Below are positions 1-11,902 of a DNA stretch of 64,000 bases, piece by piece. The stretch is from NCBI GenBank assembly GCA_946894095.1, contig OX335660.1, positions 1,307,001 to 1,371,000 of the forward strand. Reading direction: 5' to 3'. This DNA is from Incurvaria masculella (lineage: Eukaryota > Arthropoda > Insecta > Lepidoptera > Incurvariidae). Below the pieces are notes generated by a model. The model was not told where the DNA came from. It worked only from the letters and a program-made list of their open reading frames with translations, and searched no databases. The position numbers and the translations under genes are program-made. Within the stretch, counting starts at the first letter, position 1. Every line of letters starts with the position of its first letter.

Positions 1-266
1 GATTGGGATAACCCCATCACTATGTATGACTGTTAAGATATATAACATAAGCACTAGTGGTGCGTTAACAATGCAATTTTTATGCAGGTGTGTATCCTAT
101 GTCGTGAGAGTACATGTTGGTAAGTTATATAGCTGGAGGCGTAGGAATAAAACAAAGTTTCTTCAACACATGTTTATTGGAATGTTAAACATTTTTACAA
201 ACAACGAGAGATATAATAGACAGAGACATAGACATATATATATATATATACATACATATACAAGTA
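1..266. other. AT-rich flank with TA microsatellite
   Basis: No gene is supported here. There is a short (TA)n run near 235-250 with CATA variants after it. The last two bases (265-266, TA) form the left half of the target duplication of the Tigger element that follows. Confidence 0.6.
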
Positions 267-2256
267 CAGTAGGGCCTTGCCTTGCTAATCCGGACGGGCA
301 AAAAATCGCCCCTTGCCGGAGTATCAAGGCGTCCGGATTATCGTCTGCAAAATTAGGTTAAGTTTTGTCATATATAAATACATTAAATAAAAGACTAATT
401 TATGTGACACAAGACAAACGACTTTTATTATTCAAAGATACATGTGTGTAGTAAAAAAGGAGCTTATGCTGATGTGAAAAAATCTGTAATACTCTTCTGC
501 TTAAGATTTTCGTACTTCATTTCGAAAGCGCGGTCTCTCAGTCGACGAAGTAACATAATTTCCTGGCTTTCTAAATCATTATCTTCAGCCCATTTCAAAG
601 CAGTGTTTAAAGCACCCATAGCTTCTGCAGGTGATACATTTTTTGAAGTGGATACTTCAACACTTTCGTCGCCATCTTGCTCGTCATCTTCACGCATAGC
701 CGACTGCACGACCTCCTCGTCAGTTAACACCTCACATCTTTGCAATTCTTCATCGGCGCCACCAGAAGCCCACGCTTGGGCTTCTGCCTCAGTTATTTGT
801 GGATGAGTGCTTCCTCTTAATCTGTTGATCAGCTCGGCTAGGGGAATATCATCCTCTGGTTCGATGTTTTCATTTGTGTGAAGTTGGGGACACAAATTCT
901 TCCACGATTTTTTTATGAGGGACGCCTTAAAAGCCGCCCAGCAGTTCACTAAATTAAAAACTGTATCCTTTAAAGTTATGCATTTTAATGAATCTGCGAG
1001 ATTCTCATTACTCAATGGATTAGCGAGACAATCAATTAACAGTGATCTGCGATAATTTTGTTTTACATTTTGTATAACATTCTGATCCATCGGTTGTATA
1101 CAGGCCGTGGTATTAGGTGGCAGGAACATTGCAAAAATGTTGCCATCTTCGGTTATACGTTCTTCAGCTGATGGATGGCCGGGACAATTATCCAGCAGTA
1201 ACAATGCCCGTGTTGGTAAGTTCACCGATAAAAGGTGGCGTCGGACCGCAGGTACAAATTCCATCTTGAACCACTCAAGGAACAAGTCTTTAGTAACCTA
1301 AGCATTTTTCTGTGCTCGATAACATATTGGGAGATTTGTTGATTTAAATGCACGCGGGTTTTTCGCTTGTAGCAATTGAAGCTTGTGAGTGCCAGCTGCA
1401 TTAGCACACGGCATAAATGTGATCCTCATCTTCATAATTTTTCTCCCGGAAGCGGACTGCTCATCACCAGAAGCTAAAGTATGATCAGGCAACAATCGCC
1501 AGTATAAACCAGACTCATCTGCATTGTAAATCTGTTCTGCTGTTAGGTTTTTTTCTCTAATAACTTTTTGAAACTCTTGCTGAAATGGTCCGATAGCAGC
1601 TTCATCACTTGATAGTTTTTCACCGGCCATTTTCAATCGTCTTATTCCATGGCGTTTTTTAAAGTTATCCAACCATCCCCTGCTTGCATTCAAGCTGGTA
1701 CTCGAGTTAGTGATCTGGCGATGAAAAATACGGGCTTTCTCGCAAATCATATCACCACTTATTGCAACATGTAATCGCCTTTGTTGCAAGAACCATGTAA
1801 ACAAAGCATCATCTAAAATGGGATTCTCAGGTTTCTTGAGTGTTTTTCGTACACCGGGACCACGTTCTGTATGGCTTACAAACTTTAAAATATTGTCTTT
1901 GTTCTTCTTTATATCGCCCACAGTTGACCTGCCTATACCGAACTTCCGAGCAATGCAAGGGTAGCTGTCGCCTTTGTCTATCATCTCTATAATTCGCACT
2001 TTATCTTTTAAAGATAATGTTGAATGTTTACGCCGCGGCGGCGGCAGCGGCGCCATTTTTCGAAACGCGATCACGAGAGCGAGAATAACACAGCACGAAC
2101 AGGCAGATCGACTGACGGCCAACAGACTGAGTCGGCAGCGGCGCGGGTGGCGTGATGTGAAATTCCTTCCGCTTCCCCGCGAACACACCTCCTGCCTGCG
2201 TCCGGATTACCGCGATCGCCGAACTAGTGGGGGTCCGGATTAGAGAGGCCCTACTG
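267..2256 (-). mobile_element. pogo/Tigger-type DNA transposon, about 2 kb
   Basis: The element starts CAGTAGGGCC at 267 and ends GGCCCTACTG at 2256. Both ends continue inward into related TCCGGATTA-type sequence, so the termini are inverted repeats. TA flanks it on both sides (265-266 and 2257-2258), the duplication expected for the Tc1/mariner-pogo superfamily. It holds one minus-strand transposase gene (464-2056). Structure is complete, so this is a full-length copy disabled only by one nonsense codon. Confidence 0.88.
464..2056 (-). pseudogene. Tigger-like transposase (CENP-B family), one nonsense codon
   Basis: A 531-codon frame runs from the ATG at 2056 to 464. The N-terminus carries a CENP-B/psq helix-turn-helix region (KDKVRIIEMIDKG, then YPCIARKFGIGRSTV), followed by a second CENP-B-type DNA-binding domain. 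The DDE nuclease region shows NADESGLYW, LLLDNCPGHPS and the QPMDQ motif, which carry the three expected acidic residues. The only break I see is an in-frame TAG at 1298-1300 (codon 253), where family members have Trp (TGG); the frame continues unchanged on both sides. I chose this ATG because it leaves the usual short N-terminus before the HTH. It would act in the nucleus, cutting and pasting at TA sites. Confidence 0.88.
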
Positions 2257-3498
2257 TATAACAAATAATGTGAAGTGGTCACACAGTAACATTATCATAA
2301 CGTGAGTCACGCACAATAACTTGAGCATTAAGGCGTTTAAAAAAAAACAATTATTTTCTTTTTACCTTTTTAAATCAACCAAAATGTTGTTTGAGATGAT
2401 GAAAAATAAGTTTTGTTAAAGCTTGAGCTCCTAATATTTATATGAAGAGGTGCCACTTCATGATTTTTGTTTTTTTCAACTTATTGCATTTTTTTTTTCA
2501 CCGCCGTGCTGAACGGGTTAAAAAATATAAGTTGTTATCGAAAATTTAATACTCTACAAAAAAGGTCTGATTATAAATTTTCGTCAGACAAACGCTTTCC
2601 ATGTAAATCATGCCTTGAAGATTAATCAGTTTCCGAAATATAATTTTTCACATTTTAAATTTTGCAATTAGTAAACAAATTAATATTTAGGAAAAATAAG
2701 TTAATATTTTTGAAGAAAATTAGATGTTCTAAGAAAAAGTGGCTCAACATTTTTTTGATAAATTCACTCCTTCAAAAGTTATTCAAGGTTGAAGGTTGAA
2801 TTCGGAATTGTTTGACATTTTTTCAATTTCCCAGCGAAAGTAGAAAATTCAACGCTCTACAATAAAAAATCAAGAATATACTTCTATAATTTCAAAATAT
2901 ACAAACTATATATTTTAAATATATGAAAAATATATCAAAAATATATAAATTATATAAAAAAATTATAAAATTTTATAAAAAATAAATATTTTCAGGATAA
3001 CATTTTTGGCTGTTTACGTATATATTGTATATAATTCATGGGGGATTGGATGCTTTAATCATGCTCACGGAAATTATACCTATATATGAATTGGTTCTTG
3101 ACAGTAGAAGAGAGAAAGAAATGTTGCTCATGGCCAAAGCCTACTATACTAGGTAGGGCAGAGTATACTGAATTAGGTAGTGCAATATACAGTGAGACAA
3201 TGAAGCATCGCACAAAGAGGAGGCCCCAAGAATAGGATACGCTGTGTAATGTATTCCATCTCATGTACCTATTTTAAATAATTATGCTTGTTCTGAAATT
3301 GCTAATTAAAATAATTGTGACGTGTAGAAAAATCTATCAAATAAATGAACTATGAACTAATCATTCTTTTGAACGTTCACTCCTACATATATGTATATGT
3401 TTGTCTCTTTCTAAGCATAACGCCTCAGTTTCGAGTGTTACATTTGGTTGTACTCCTCATAAAATTTCCGTACCAGGCCTTATAACGCAAATCGTTTC
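2257..3498. other. AT-rich intergenic DNA, no gene seen
   Basis: About 1.2 kb of AT-rich sequence with poly-A/T runs (for example 2880-2990). Short ORFs here lack any recognisable motif and I do not support a gene. Confidence 0.55.
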
Positions 3499-3878
3499 TT
3501 AAGGTCGGCCCGTAAGCACCTGAAAATTTCGCCTCCCATACAAACGTAGTTTACTAATCATTTGAAAACCAATGTTCCAACTTATTTGGTATCTAATATT
3601 AGGGTACAAATATCTGTGTCTGCATGCCTTTGTTTTTTCGGTAAATGTATTCTGGGTCAAACCATAGAGAAAACAAAATTCGTATGAAGATTTTCTTTTT
3701 GCTTTCATTTCATTCGGTTTGGATTTTTCAAAAAAACAAAAGCATGCAGACACAGATATTTGTTATCTGATATTAGATTAAAAATATCAATTTAATTGGA
3801 ATAGCGCTTTCCAAATTATTAGTAAACTGCGTTTGTATGGGAGGCGAAATTTTCAGGTACTTAAGGGCCGAACTTAAG
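3499..3878. repeat. Foldback (MITE-like) element
   Basis: The two halves are inverted copies. The left arm has CTGAAAATTTCGCCTCCCAT near 3520 and the right arm its complement near 3840-3857. Inner arms with the ATATCTGTGTCTGCATGC word (about 3609 and 3735-3760) are also inverted. The ORF at 3499-3753 is an accident of this hairpin. The superfamily cannot be assigned from the ends. Confidence 0.7.
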
Positions 3879-3994
3879 GAGTAAACTCCAAAAATAATAA
3901 TATTATAATTATCTGTTTATCACTCATTTTTTTCTCCGTGATAGTTGATAAGTTCCTCAAATAATCTACAAGACTTATTCAAGTTCCATCATAG

Positions 3995-4426
3995 AATTCA
4001 TGTGTTACCATTATTGTTTACCATAGAATTTTAACCCGTTTATGTTAGTGCCTTTCACAATGGTGTCAATCAGCCAGCTTTGCTGCATGTAATTTGTCAT
4101 GTGTCGCAACTGCTATGTGGATGCTCATTTGGCCGTCAAAGTTAACAGGAAGTTGTTCGTTGTAGAAATTAAAAAAAAAACATCCATGGCCCGACACTCA
4201 CCACGAATCATCAATTCATGTGTTACCATTATTGTTTACCATATAATTTTGACCCATTTATGTTAGTGCCTTTCACAATGGTGTCAATCAGCCAGCTTTG
4301 CTCCATGTAATTTGTCATGTGTCGCAACTGCTATGTGGATGCTCATTTGGCCGTCAAAGTTAACAGGAAGTTGTTCGTTGTAGAAATTAAAAAAAAAAAC
4401 ATCCAAGGCCCGACACTCACCACGAA
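3995..4426. repeat. 218-bp tandem duplication
   Basis: Two nearly identical direct copies, 3995-4207 and 4213-4426, each start AATTCATGTGTTACC and end with CCCGACACTCACCACGAA. They differ by a few substitutions and the length of an A run. No coding content is visible. Confidence 0.85.
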
Positions 4427-4578
4427 ACATCATTGAATTTTATTCTCAACGTAAGAGTCAATCAGCTTCACAAAATGACGGCTACTTTCGGTACGTCGCG
4501 TGAGGAATGGGCAATGCTTGTGCTTAAAAAAATACGGCACAAATACAAAAGAAAATTCCGTTTTTACACCGTCCATAG

Positions 4579-4608
4579 CTCAGAGGAAACATAAACCATA
4601 GAGCGAGC
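4579..4608 (+). repeat. Left terminal inverted repeat of the P-like element
   Basis: 30 bp, identical to the complement of 8545-8574. Preceded directly by the target duplication GTCCATAG. Confidence 0.9.
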
Positions 4609-5097
4609 CTATCACCCCGCCGCCTGCTTGACGATCGTAGACAGATGTGCTATAGCTACCTACATTACGTATGTATCGCAAATAAGGATGTCCAAAAGCG
4701 GAGCTCTTGCACATTTATCGATAAGCAGAATTAAAGCTATTAGCAACCGCTTGGTTTGAAGAGTGAGTCGAATTAATTATGGTAGAATAATAAGTACGTA
4801 TATGCGTAGGGAGGTAAGGTCAAGAATATTCATGTCTTTACATTGGAAAATGAATGAGTTTATAAACCTCTTTTACGCCAAGGTAAATGTCAATATGAGA
4901 ATGAGACCTTTAATTCATGTAAAAACATTCAATACTTTATTATTTTTTTAGTTTCTTTTTTGTTTGAATTACTCTAGTCTGCTATTAAGTAGTGTAAGAT
5001 ACGTACGTTATTTATTTAAATTCCATTAATACCTCATACTACATTTAAAATGCTAAGAATAAAACACAGATTTCATAGTTTTTTTTTAATTAACTTT

Positions 5098-8000
5098 CTA
5101 TTGTCCTTTAAAATGGGTTAGCTTGTTGTAGACCTGCCTTTTTGTTTCCTTTACATTGGAGCGACGAACTAAATACTTTACCCTTATGTCAACATATTTT
5201 TGGATGACCGCACTTAGGAGATGCACTAGATGATTGCTGCAAGGCTCTTGTTCAAACAGATGACTATGGAGAACGCTGAAAATATCTTTTCCAATAAATA
5301 ATTTCAAGGTCTTAATAACCATACTTTTAGTGTTAAGGTCGGCTTCTTTTTTGTCATAATTCCCGTCCAAACAACATAAAGCTGTCTTTACTATTGTTTC
5401 TGTGGCATTACAAATCGCAAAGACATCCTCTGATGGATACACGAGGCCACCTCTATCCTTAAACGCAATGAACGCGTGATGATTGGCGGGTTTATTAGAA
5501 ACCAAAGCCATAAAACATTGAGGGCAATGAATTTTTTTGAATAGGTATCTGACAACATATCCCGCAATGTATGATACAATGTGTTGTGATAGTTCTGACA
5601 ACAGAACTTTGGGTAAACTTGAATCTTCTTCTTCTAAGTCAGCCATGAATTGTTCGTCCACCATCACATTTTCTAATTTGGATCTGTATCCTTTAGTTGT
5701 CAAATTTATGTGATCGGCTGAAGAAGAACACGTCAACAAAGTTATATGCTCAAGAGGGACACAGTTACCTCGGAAGCTTTCTTTTAATTCCATATGAACC
5801 AAAAGCTTTCTGTAGATTGCTTTAAACTGTAGCGCAGATGGATTATTGTTGAATCCTCCATGAGACCTTATCACTGAGAAAAGAATCTCCAGATGGTCCT
5901 GGCTTATTTTGTACATAGGTATAAACGTCATAACTTTCTCTACCTTCACCAACCTCTGATATAATTCTTTCATGCTATTTATGCACACGTATAACCCCAG
6001 AAATCCTATTCTATTTCTTGTGCACATCAAAGGTTGTTTATCTCCAAACACAACTAGTTTCTTCAAGTAGGCTTGTGTCTTTTCCATGAAAGCTAAATAT
6101 TTAGCTTCGTTTTTTTCATTGATAGGTGCTTTGTAGTCAATTCCAGGAAATTTTCGCGAATTTAATAGGTCGAAGAGATCATTTATCAAATATGTGAAGA
6201 ATACTGTAGCATCAGAGTTGAAGAAATTCAATATGTGCAATTCCTTATCGCAATATTCAATTGCTTTTGCTACACTTCTACTCAATAATTGCACAGCAAG
6301 CTTCACCTTCATCTTTTGATTACTGAACGCAATGTGTCGCGAAGTCAATTTGTTCGCTAAATGAAACATTTCATTTTGTTGTAGGGTGTTGAGGTCAATG
6401 AAATACTGCCATTTGATTTTACCTCCATTTTCATCTTGAAGAATCTTCTTGTTTTCCAATGTATTTCTCACAAGCTTGATCATATGGCATGGGTCTAAAA
6501 ATACTGAAACAGGTTTGCTGGTTTCAGGGTGCGGGAACGATGTTTGTAGATTACCTTGGTAGTCAAACGAGCAGCCTAGTTGTTTGGCCATAGCGATATT
6601 AGCTGGACAACCATCGAACGTCATTGACACTACTTCTACGCCAGCATCATGACAATGAGTGAGACACATTTTCACAAGATTGGCTCTTTGCTCTCCTGTT
6701 ACGCCATTAACAAGAAAATAACCTACCGGTAGTTTCCATGATTCATTCATGGCCACCAGGAGGAATACTAGAGCTTGTGTGCAAGGCAATGACAAGTCCC
6801 CTGGTTCATTTAATTCGCCTCCGAAATCGACAAAACCTTGTACCATGTCCTCGTTGCACTCATTTAAAAGTCGAATGGACATCTCGTCTGTTACCAAGTT
6901 GCAAATTATTTTTTTCTCGGACTCTTTTGCTTTTAATCGTAATACCTTAAATGCTTCGGTAGTAAATCCTGGAGCTGCATCAATGGATTTATACCATTTT
7001 CTTATTGTGCTCGGGTGTGGCAAACATGTATTAAATGTGCTTCTTAAGTAGGAGTAGGCCTTCGGTGAATAAAAGTGAAGCGTAAGTGCGAAGGAGCGCA
7101 ACGCAGGTGTATATCGTTTTTCTTTATTTAGCATTCGCTTGTAAAGATCTTTTACAGATACCTCACAAACTTCGAGAATGTCGTGATGTTCTTGAGTGAT
7201 AAATCTTTTATCATTTAGCTCCTTCAGCATTAGAGAAAGGCTGTCCACTTTTTTCTTTAAGCGTGTACGAGCTGCATACAGTGTTTTGCATCTTAAGCGG
7301 CGTCGTTTTGCTATATCCTCCAACCGAATTATTTCTTTCTTCAGCTTTCTTTTCCTTGGAGTATCGGGTATTTCAGAATTAACGACAGACATTCTGCCAG
7401 ATACTGATTGTAATGGATTTGAAGACGATGTCAGCTCCGATTGATGGTCAGGTGATGGAGATTGTCGAAGAAAAAGCGTAGGTACAGCATCTTGCACTAG
7501 CTTACGGAGTCCACTTTTGGTTTCGTACATTGACGTATCCGAGAAATGCGTTGAACACACTTTGCTCCAAATGTTGGGCTCCCAATCGGGCCTCCTTATG
7601 GCGTCGACCCATTTTTTCATCAAATCTGGTGATTTTGGAAACCTGAAAATTAAGGTATTCACTGAGTCAAAGAAGAAACATACCGTACTAATTTAATTAT
7701 GTCACTGGTTTTGATATCCAAAGTCACAAAAACAAAAATAAAATGGTCGCCACAATTAAGTATCGTCATGTTTTTGAGTTCCCATACATCCAATCAAAAT
7801 CACGCATAACCAAACAAACTAACGGAACGAAAATTTGGTATAAATATTTATGCATAATGATAGGATTACATAATGATATAATGACATAATGTGTATATTG
7901 ATAATGATCCATAAGACATATCTACATATACTCAAGTGAAATTCTGGCTCTGAATAAAAGGCTCCGCTCGGGTAAATGTCCAAATCGATATTGACTCGAG

Positions 8001-8405
8001 CAAAACCGGGTACCGCGGATAGTTATCTATTATTTTATAAAATTCAGATACCCAAAAAATCTGTGATAAAATTTGATGCGTTTGAAATAATGAACACAAA
8101 GTCACGATATTCATAAATGCAATGATTCCCAATATTTACACTTCATCCAACCAAGGCGAAGATATCGACCCACGCACATCCCTATTCGACTCTCTCCGTT
8201 TGCAGGGTAGCGGCGGGGTAGCGGCGGTTAAGCGAGGCGGGGCTCGCAACCTCGCCTCTCACGCCTTCTTCACCCCCGCTTCGACTAGTTTTAGTTTTGC
8301 ATTTAAGTATTGAAATTTTACTTACCGGTGAAACGTAATGTTAGATTTCAGTTTGGTGTGTTTCCGAGTGTCTTTTTTGCATACTTTAACTACACATTTC
8401 ACCAT
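5098..8405 (-). CDS. THAP-domain P-element-type transposase (THAP9-like), two exons
   Basis: Exon 1 is 8326-8405 and exon 2 is 5098-7642, joined by a GT-AG intron (7643-8325). Together they give 2,625 nt, an unbroken 874-aa frame. Exon 1 supplies the first zinc ligands (CVVKVC) and exon 2 the rest of the THAP domain (CSTHF, then AVPTLF) within about the first 85 residues. A basic, probably coiled-coil stretch follows at roughly 120-175. RNase H-like catalytic candidates are D279 in TDEMSIR, D370 in FDGCPAN and E612 in the segment before IRSHGGFNNNPSA, a block typical of THAP9 and P transposases. The protein should bind the element ends and move it by cut and paste, probably with GTP as cofactor as in Drosophila P. 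The ATG at 8405 was chosen because it restores the THAP domain. A domesticated gene is less likely given intact inverted repeats and target duplication. Confidence 0.87.
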
Positions 8406-8544
8406 GGTTATTACTTAAAACAGTGAAAAAATACTCCGCAATCCTTGACAGGCGCTCGTCGCTCGGACTCGATCGCGACTGCTTGCCAAATCGAACGCAC
8501 CGATATGATGTTCTCACTCGTGTCTACTGTTCCCACCCGAGTTC

Positions 8545-8574
8545 GCTCGCTCTATGGTTTATGTTTCCTCTGAG
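8545..8574 (-). repeat. Right terminal inverted repeat of the P-like element
   Basis: 30 bp, perfect inverted copy of 4579-4608, followed by GTCCATAG at 8575-8582. Confidence 0.9.
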
Positions 8575-9110
8575 GTCCATAGCCAGACGTAGGGGGCGTA
8601 CATTCGTGACCCTGTCTTGACGTCTCCAACAATGATTTCTGCTACGTCAATCCTGTTGAACTTTGAGAAGTGTTCTAGCAGGTCATTGTGCACCATAATC
8701 ATGATGAAGTATTTGGGATAGCTTTCCCACTCGCGTGGTAATATGCATCCGTATCGGTATTGCATAATGGCGCGAACAAGAAGCGATAACAGACGACTGG
8801 CGTGCTCCTCCAAATTTGTTAGAGTAGTCACGCGATGAAATTCGAGCGCATTTTAATAATTCAAAGAGTAACGGCCGGGATGACGTCTAATATTTCGTGT
8901 CATTGAAGCGTTAAAGTGCATAGCCTTTTTTATTATCGCAATAACATGTTTTTCAAGATTACTCTTCGATTCGGAAATTGGACAGTTTTTTTGAGAGTAA
9001 CAGTACATTCTTTTTTGGTGACTAATGACGTCTTTTACTTGGAAACCTGATAGCTTCTCCAACAGGCACTCTCCATCTACGGTAAAATCTAAAACCTCTA
9101 CCACACCATA
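8575..9110 (-). pseudogene. Broken gene of unknown family, interrupted at its 3' end by the P-like element
   Basis: Two minus-strand frames follow each other: 8853-9104 (starting MVEVLDFTVDG, Cys-containing) and 8575-8831 (containing CILPREWESYPKYF). A stop and frame change separate them. The second frame resembles the ORF at 28020-28268: both have a Cys-Ile, Pro, Trp, Tyr-Pro pattern (CILPREWESYP against CIIPKAWDYYP) and a following hydrophobic strand. They are therefore paralogues of one family I do not recognise. The P-like element inserted within the last few codons; without it the frame ends two codons beyond the target site, near 4566. The neighbourhood (ankyrin and PTP genes) suggests a bracovirus-type gene, but that is inference. 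Confidence 0.5.
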
Positions 9111-9704
9111 ATCTATGAAAGTTCGTCAACATACTTTTGTTCCATTGCGATGATTGAAGAGCTTCAAATGCTTGCTGTCAACCAAAAGTTTATAATCTGA
9201 CGAATTATGATAGTCTCGAAAGCAATCCAATCATATCGCATGACAAATGCCAAAAGGGTGTATTACAGCAGTTAGATAGAGATCTATGCCAAAAGGGCGT
9301 ATAGACAAAAAATGTTTTGCCATTCGATTTAAAATCACTCAAAACGTAAAGATCTGCGAAAAAAAAATTATTTGATGTACTAACGCCAAAGAAGCGTATA
9401 AAAAAATTAAGTTTGGATACAAACATTGAAAAATAACTCGTTAACGAAGCTAGATCATAGTAGAAGTGGAGAATATGAAATTGAACTGTAAAAAGTATGG
9501 AAAAGGGGAAAAATTGGCAAAAGCAAAAAAAAACATCGAAAGATTTCAATCAATACTTTTTGGCTTGCGAAAGACACCATTTTTTGGCTTGAGAATTATA
9601 TTTTCAAGCTCAGACTGGCCTAGCGTACCAGAGGCCCGGGTTCAATACCAACTTGCACCACTGTCTTTCTCTTTCAGAGTTCGATAAGTGCATTTCGTCA
9701 CGAA
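9111..9704. other. AT-rich intergenic DNA, no gene seen
   Basis: Contains a short repeated phrase (ATGCCAAAAGGGNGTAT, near 9244 and 9286) and overlapping meaningless ORFs on both strands. I see no gene. Confidence 0.45.
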
Positions 9705-10000
9705 TGCGAGCTGCTCCATGGTTCAGAATCCATGTAAAACTGTAGGTCCCCTTCCCCTACTAGGTGGTAGGGTTTAAGCCCGCCCGGTTGGTACCATCGC
9801 ATTGGATGAAAAGATGGTCGAAGCGGCAATGAAAAATTGTCCGTGTTTTCCATCCAGCTCAATGTAGCCGTGCTCATAAAAGGAAGGTCCTGGCATGGCA
9901 CCTAATTCCTTCGGGAATGTGGTGTATTGGGCTAATATCATAACGGTAGTTGTGTGGTATTAGCCATCCATGTCAGGTCGAAAAAAAAACAAAAACAAAA
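9705..10000 (+). mobile_element. Short retroposon copy (same family as 54.6-55.7 and 59.8 kb)
   Basis: Shares with 55305-55660 the phrases GTTCAGAATCCATG, TAGGTGGTAGGGTT, CCCGCCCGG, GCGGCAATGAAAA, CATCCAG and AAGGAAGGTCCTGG, in the same order. It ends in an A-rich tail (about 9980-10003), which fits a SINE or truncated LINE on the plus strand. Confidence 0.72.
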
Positions 10001-10150
10001 AAATACTGACAAAATTAATGCGTGCTACATTAATTCAGCTTTTCGCTGACTATACACCACTTTTTGACTTATGCTAAAACTTAAATCTTCTTGTAATGTC
10101 TGTATTCTTACATCTATCTTATTCAAGCTGAACTATTTTCTTTCTTCCGA

Positions 10151-10665
10151 TTAACAAACACTATTGCGTCGAGTGTTGTTTGCAGCTGATCTCCGCAGGT
10201 CTCGTGTTCTCCTTGCGCGGAGTTCTATCCCAGTAGCAAGCCGATTGGATTCTGTTCGTCTTTCTCTTTGTTTGTCTCGCAGACTCCTAACATGAGTGAT
10301 GGCATTCACGACCAATTTTATTATTTGTAGGCACATGTGTATACTGGTTATGCCGGCACAGATAATGCCGATCGTGATAAAATTGTCCCAGGTTATGTAT
10401 CGTGCACACCCGTCGAGCTTAAGGTCCGTTTGGTAAACTGTAACGTAGGAACCTTTCAGGATCTTGAACAAAGCTTAGTGGTTCTTTGGTTTGAGAATTG
10501 TTTCGTCCTGGCGACGCATTGGATTGCTCCTGCGTATAAATTCCACTGACAACTGGCCTCGCCTGGACCCCTGGAAAATAGACAAACTCTGTAACCATTT
10601 GGTTCGATTCCCAGATTCTGTAACCTAGCTCGAATTGGAGCAAGAGAAGCCAGTTGCAAAATCAA
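10151..10665 (-). pseudogene. Possible tetraspanin-like C-terminal fragment
   Basis: The minus-strand frame 10151-10471 contains LDGCARYITWDNFITIGIIC followed by a long hydrophobic segment and a basic tail (HVRSLRDKQRERR). A Gly-Cys and Trp-Asp-Asn run into a last membrane helix is how tetraspanins end. Upstream coding signal (10456-10665) is in other frames, so any gene is frameshifted, and the first three helices and CCG motif are not visible. It could equally be another membrane protein or chance. Treat the name as tentative. Confidence 0.28.
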
Positions 10666-10921
10666 TGGCTAACGTTTATACTTTGGTGTGGCAAATATTA
10701 CTTCAATAAAACTTGTGAAGAATTATTTATTATTTATTTATTTTAAGAAAATTTCACAAAAGAATAACAGTAAACTATGGTAGATTTAACTATGAAGCTT
10801 AATCACAAGTAAATATGCCTGTTTATAATTTGCTTCGGTGGTTTTAATATTATAATTAAAAGTAACATAACATATGATACGAGTAATTTTAAAAACTAAT
10901 TAAAATCAGATTGTAACAAGT

Positions 10922-11171
10922 TGTAGCGACCTAGCGCCCTCTACTGAGAGCTGCTCGTTTCACATGCCACAAATGCGACCAACAGATGCAATAGAAGCTA
11001 GTTAACATGGCGGGCGCTAGATGGCGCTTTCAGCTAGACATATAAATCTATATCGCACAAACGAAGTTTCCCAGCGAGTTAACACATATACAACATTCAA
11101 ATCACGACTAGGGGAGAGCAGCTGCGCAGCCGTGGGTCTCAAGACCTGACCCACCTTTTCATCTCTCCACA
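10922..11171. repeat. Left LTR of the TRIM
   Basis: 250 bp, TG...CA, near-identical to 11653-11902. A TATAAAT sequence near 11040 could be the promoter TATA box. Confidence 0.85.
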
Positions 11172-11652
11172 GTGGTGACCCCGACGTGATCCAGCATCCC
11201 GACGTGATTCAACAACAACAACCACGCCTCCTCTAGTCACAACAAGGTATACTTCAGCAGTCACGACAGTTGCTACCGGCCTCCCACCAGCGGGTCTCAC
11301 CGGTAGTAACTCAAGCATGTCGTCATCCAGCATCACTCCAACCCAGCAGAAGAAAATCAGCACCATCGTCCTAAGTAGGTGTATCGATACGCCAACTAGG
11401 ACGCCGGTAACATCATTACCTCCGGCAGCCGTCGCCAGCATCACGACCGACTCACCGCGTCACACTGGGCACCTCCGGCAGCCGTCACCCAGCATCACGA
11501 CCGACTCACCGCGTCGCACTGGGCACCTCCGGCGCTCCGTCATCCAGCACCACGACCGACTCACCGCGTCACACTGGACACTGACGACCAGCACCGAAAC
11601 CAGCAGCAACATCGTCTTCATGGCAACTTGCCATTCGACTGGGGGAAAGTGT

Positions 11653-11902
11653 TGTAGCGACCTAGCGCCCTCTACTGAGAGCTGCTCGTTTCACATGCCA
11701 CAAATGCGACCAACAGATGCAATAGAAGCTAGTTAACATGGCGGGCGCTAGATGGCGCTTTCAGCTAGACATATAAATCTATATCGCACAAACGAAGTTT
11801 CCCAGCGAGTTAACACATATACAACATTCAAATCACGACTAGAGGAGAGCAGCTGCGCAGCCGTGGGTCTCAAGACCTGACCCACATTTTCATCTCTCCA
11901 CA
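11653..11902. repeat. Right LTR of the TRIM
   Basis: 250 bp, TG...CA, near-identical to 10922-11171; followed by the target duplication AAGT. Confidence 0.85.

Larger units (their letters stand above)
4579..8574 (-). mobile_element. P-element-like DNA transposon, apparently complete
   Basis: A 3,996-bp element bounded by identical 30-bp inverted repeats that begin CTCAGAGGAAACATAAACC (4579-4608, and complement at 8545-8574). The flanks are a perfect 8-bp duplication, GTCCATAG, at 4571-4578 and 8575-8582. P-superfamily elements make 8-bp duplications. It carries one intact two-exon THAP-type transposase on the minus strand. Identical ends, a perfect target duplication and an open reading frame all suggest recent insertion. 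It sits in the 3' end of an older gene (8583-9110). Confidence 0.9.
10922..11902. mobile_element. TRIM (miniature LTR retrotransposon) with 250-bp LTRs
   Basis: Two direct repeats of 250 bp, 10922-11171 and 11653-11902, start TGTAGCGACC and end TCTCCACA, differing at only a couple of positions. The flanks are a 4-bp duplication, AAGT (10918-10921, 11903-11906). Just inside the left LTR is TGGTGACCCCGACGTGA (about 11173), where a primer-binding site would be. A purine-rich stretch (GGGGGAAAGTG) precedes the right LTR. The 481-bp interior lacks gag or pol and holds about 60-bp tandem repeats (11437-11590) with the phrase CACGACCGACTCACCGCGTC. It must be mobilised by an autonomous relative. Confidence 0.88.

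Noticed and set aside
444..806. 120-aa Ser-rich plus-strand ORF
   Set aside because: Antisense shadow of the Tigger transposase C-terminus.
3499..3753. 84-aa minus-strand ORF
   Set aside because: Formed by the arms of a foldback element.
11317..11736. 139-aa plus-strand ORF
   Set aside because: Lies in the tandem repeats and right LTR of the TRIM; its periodic protein simply reflects the DNA repeats.
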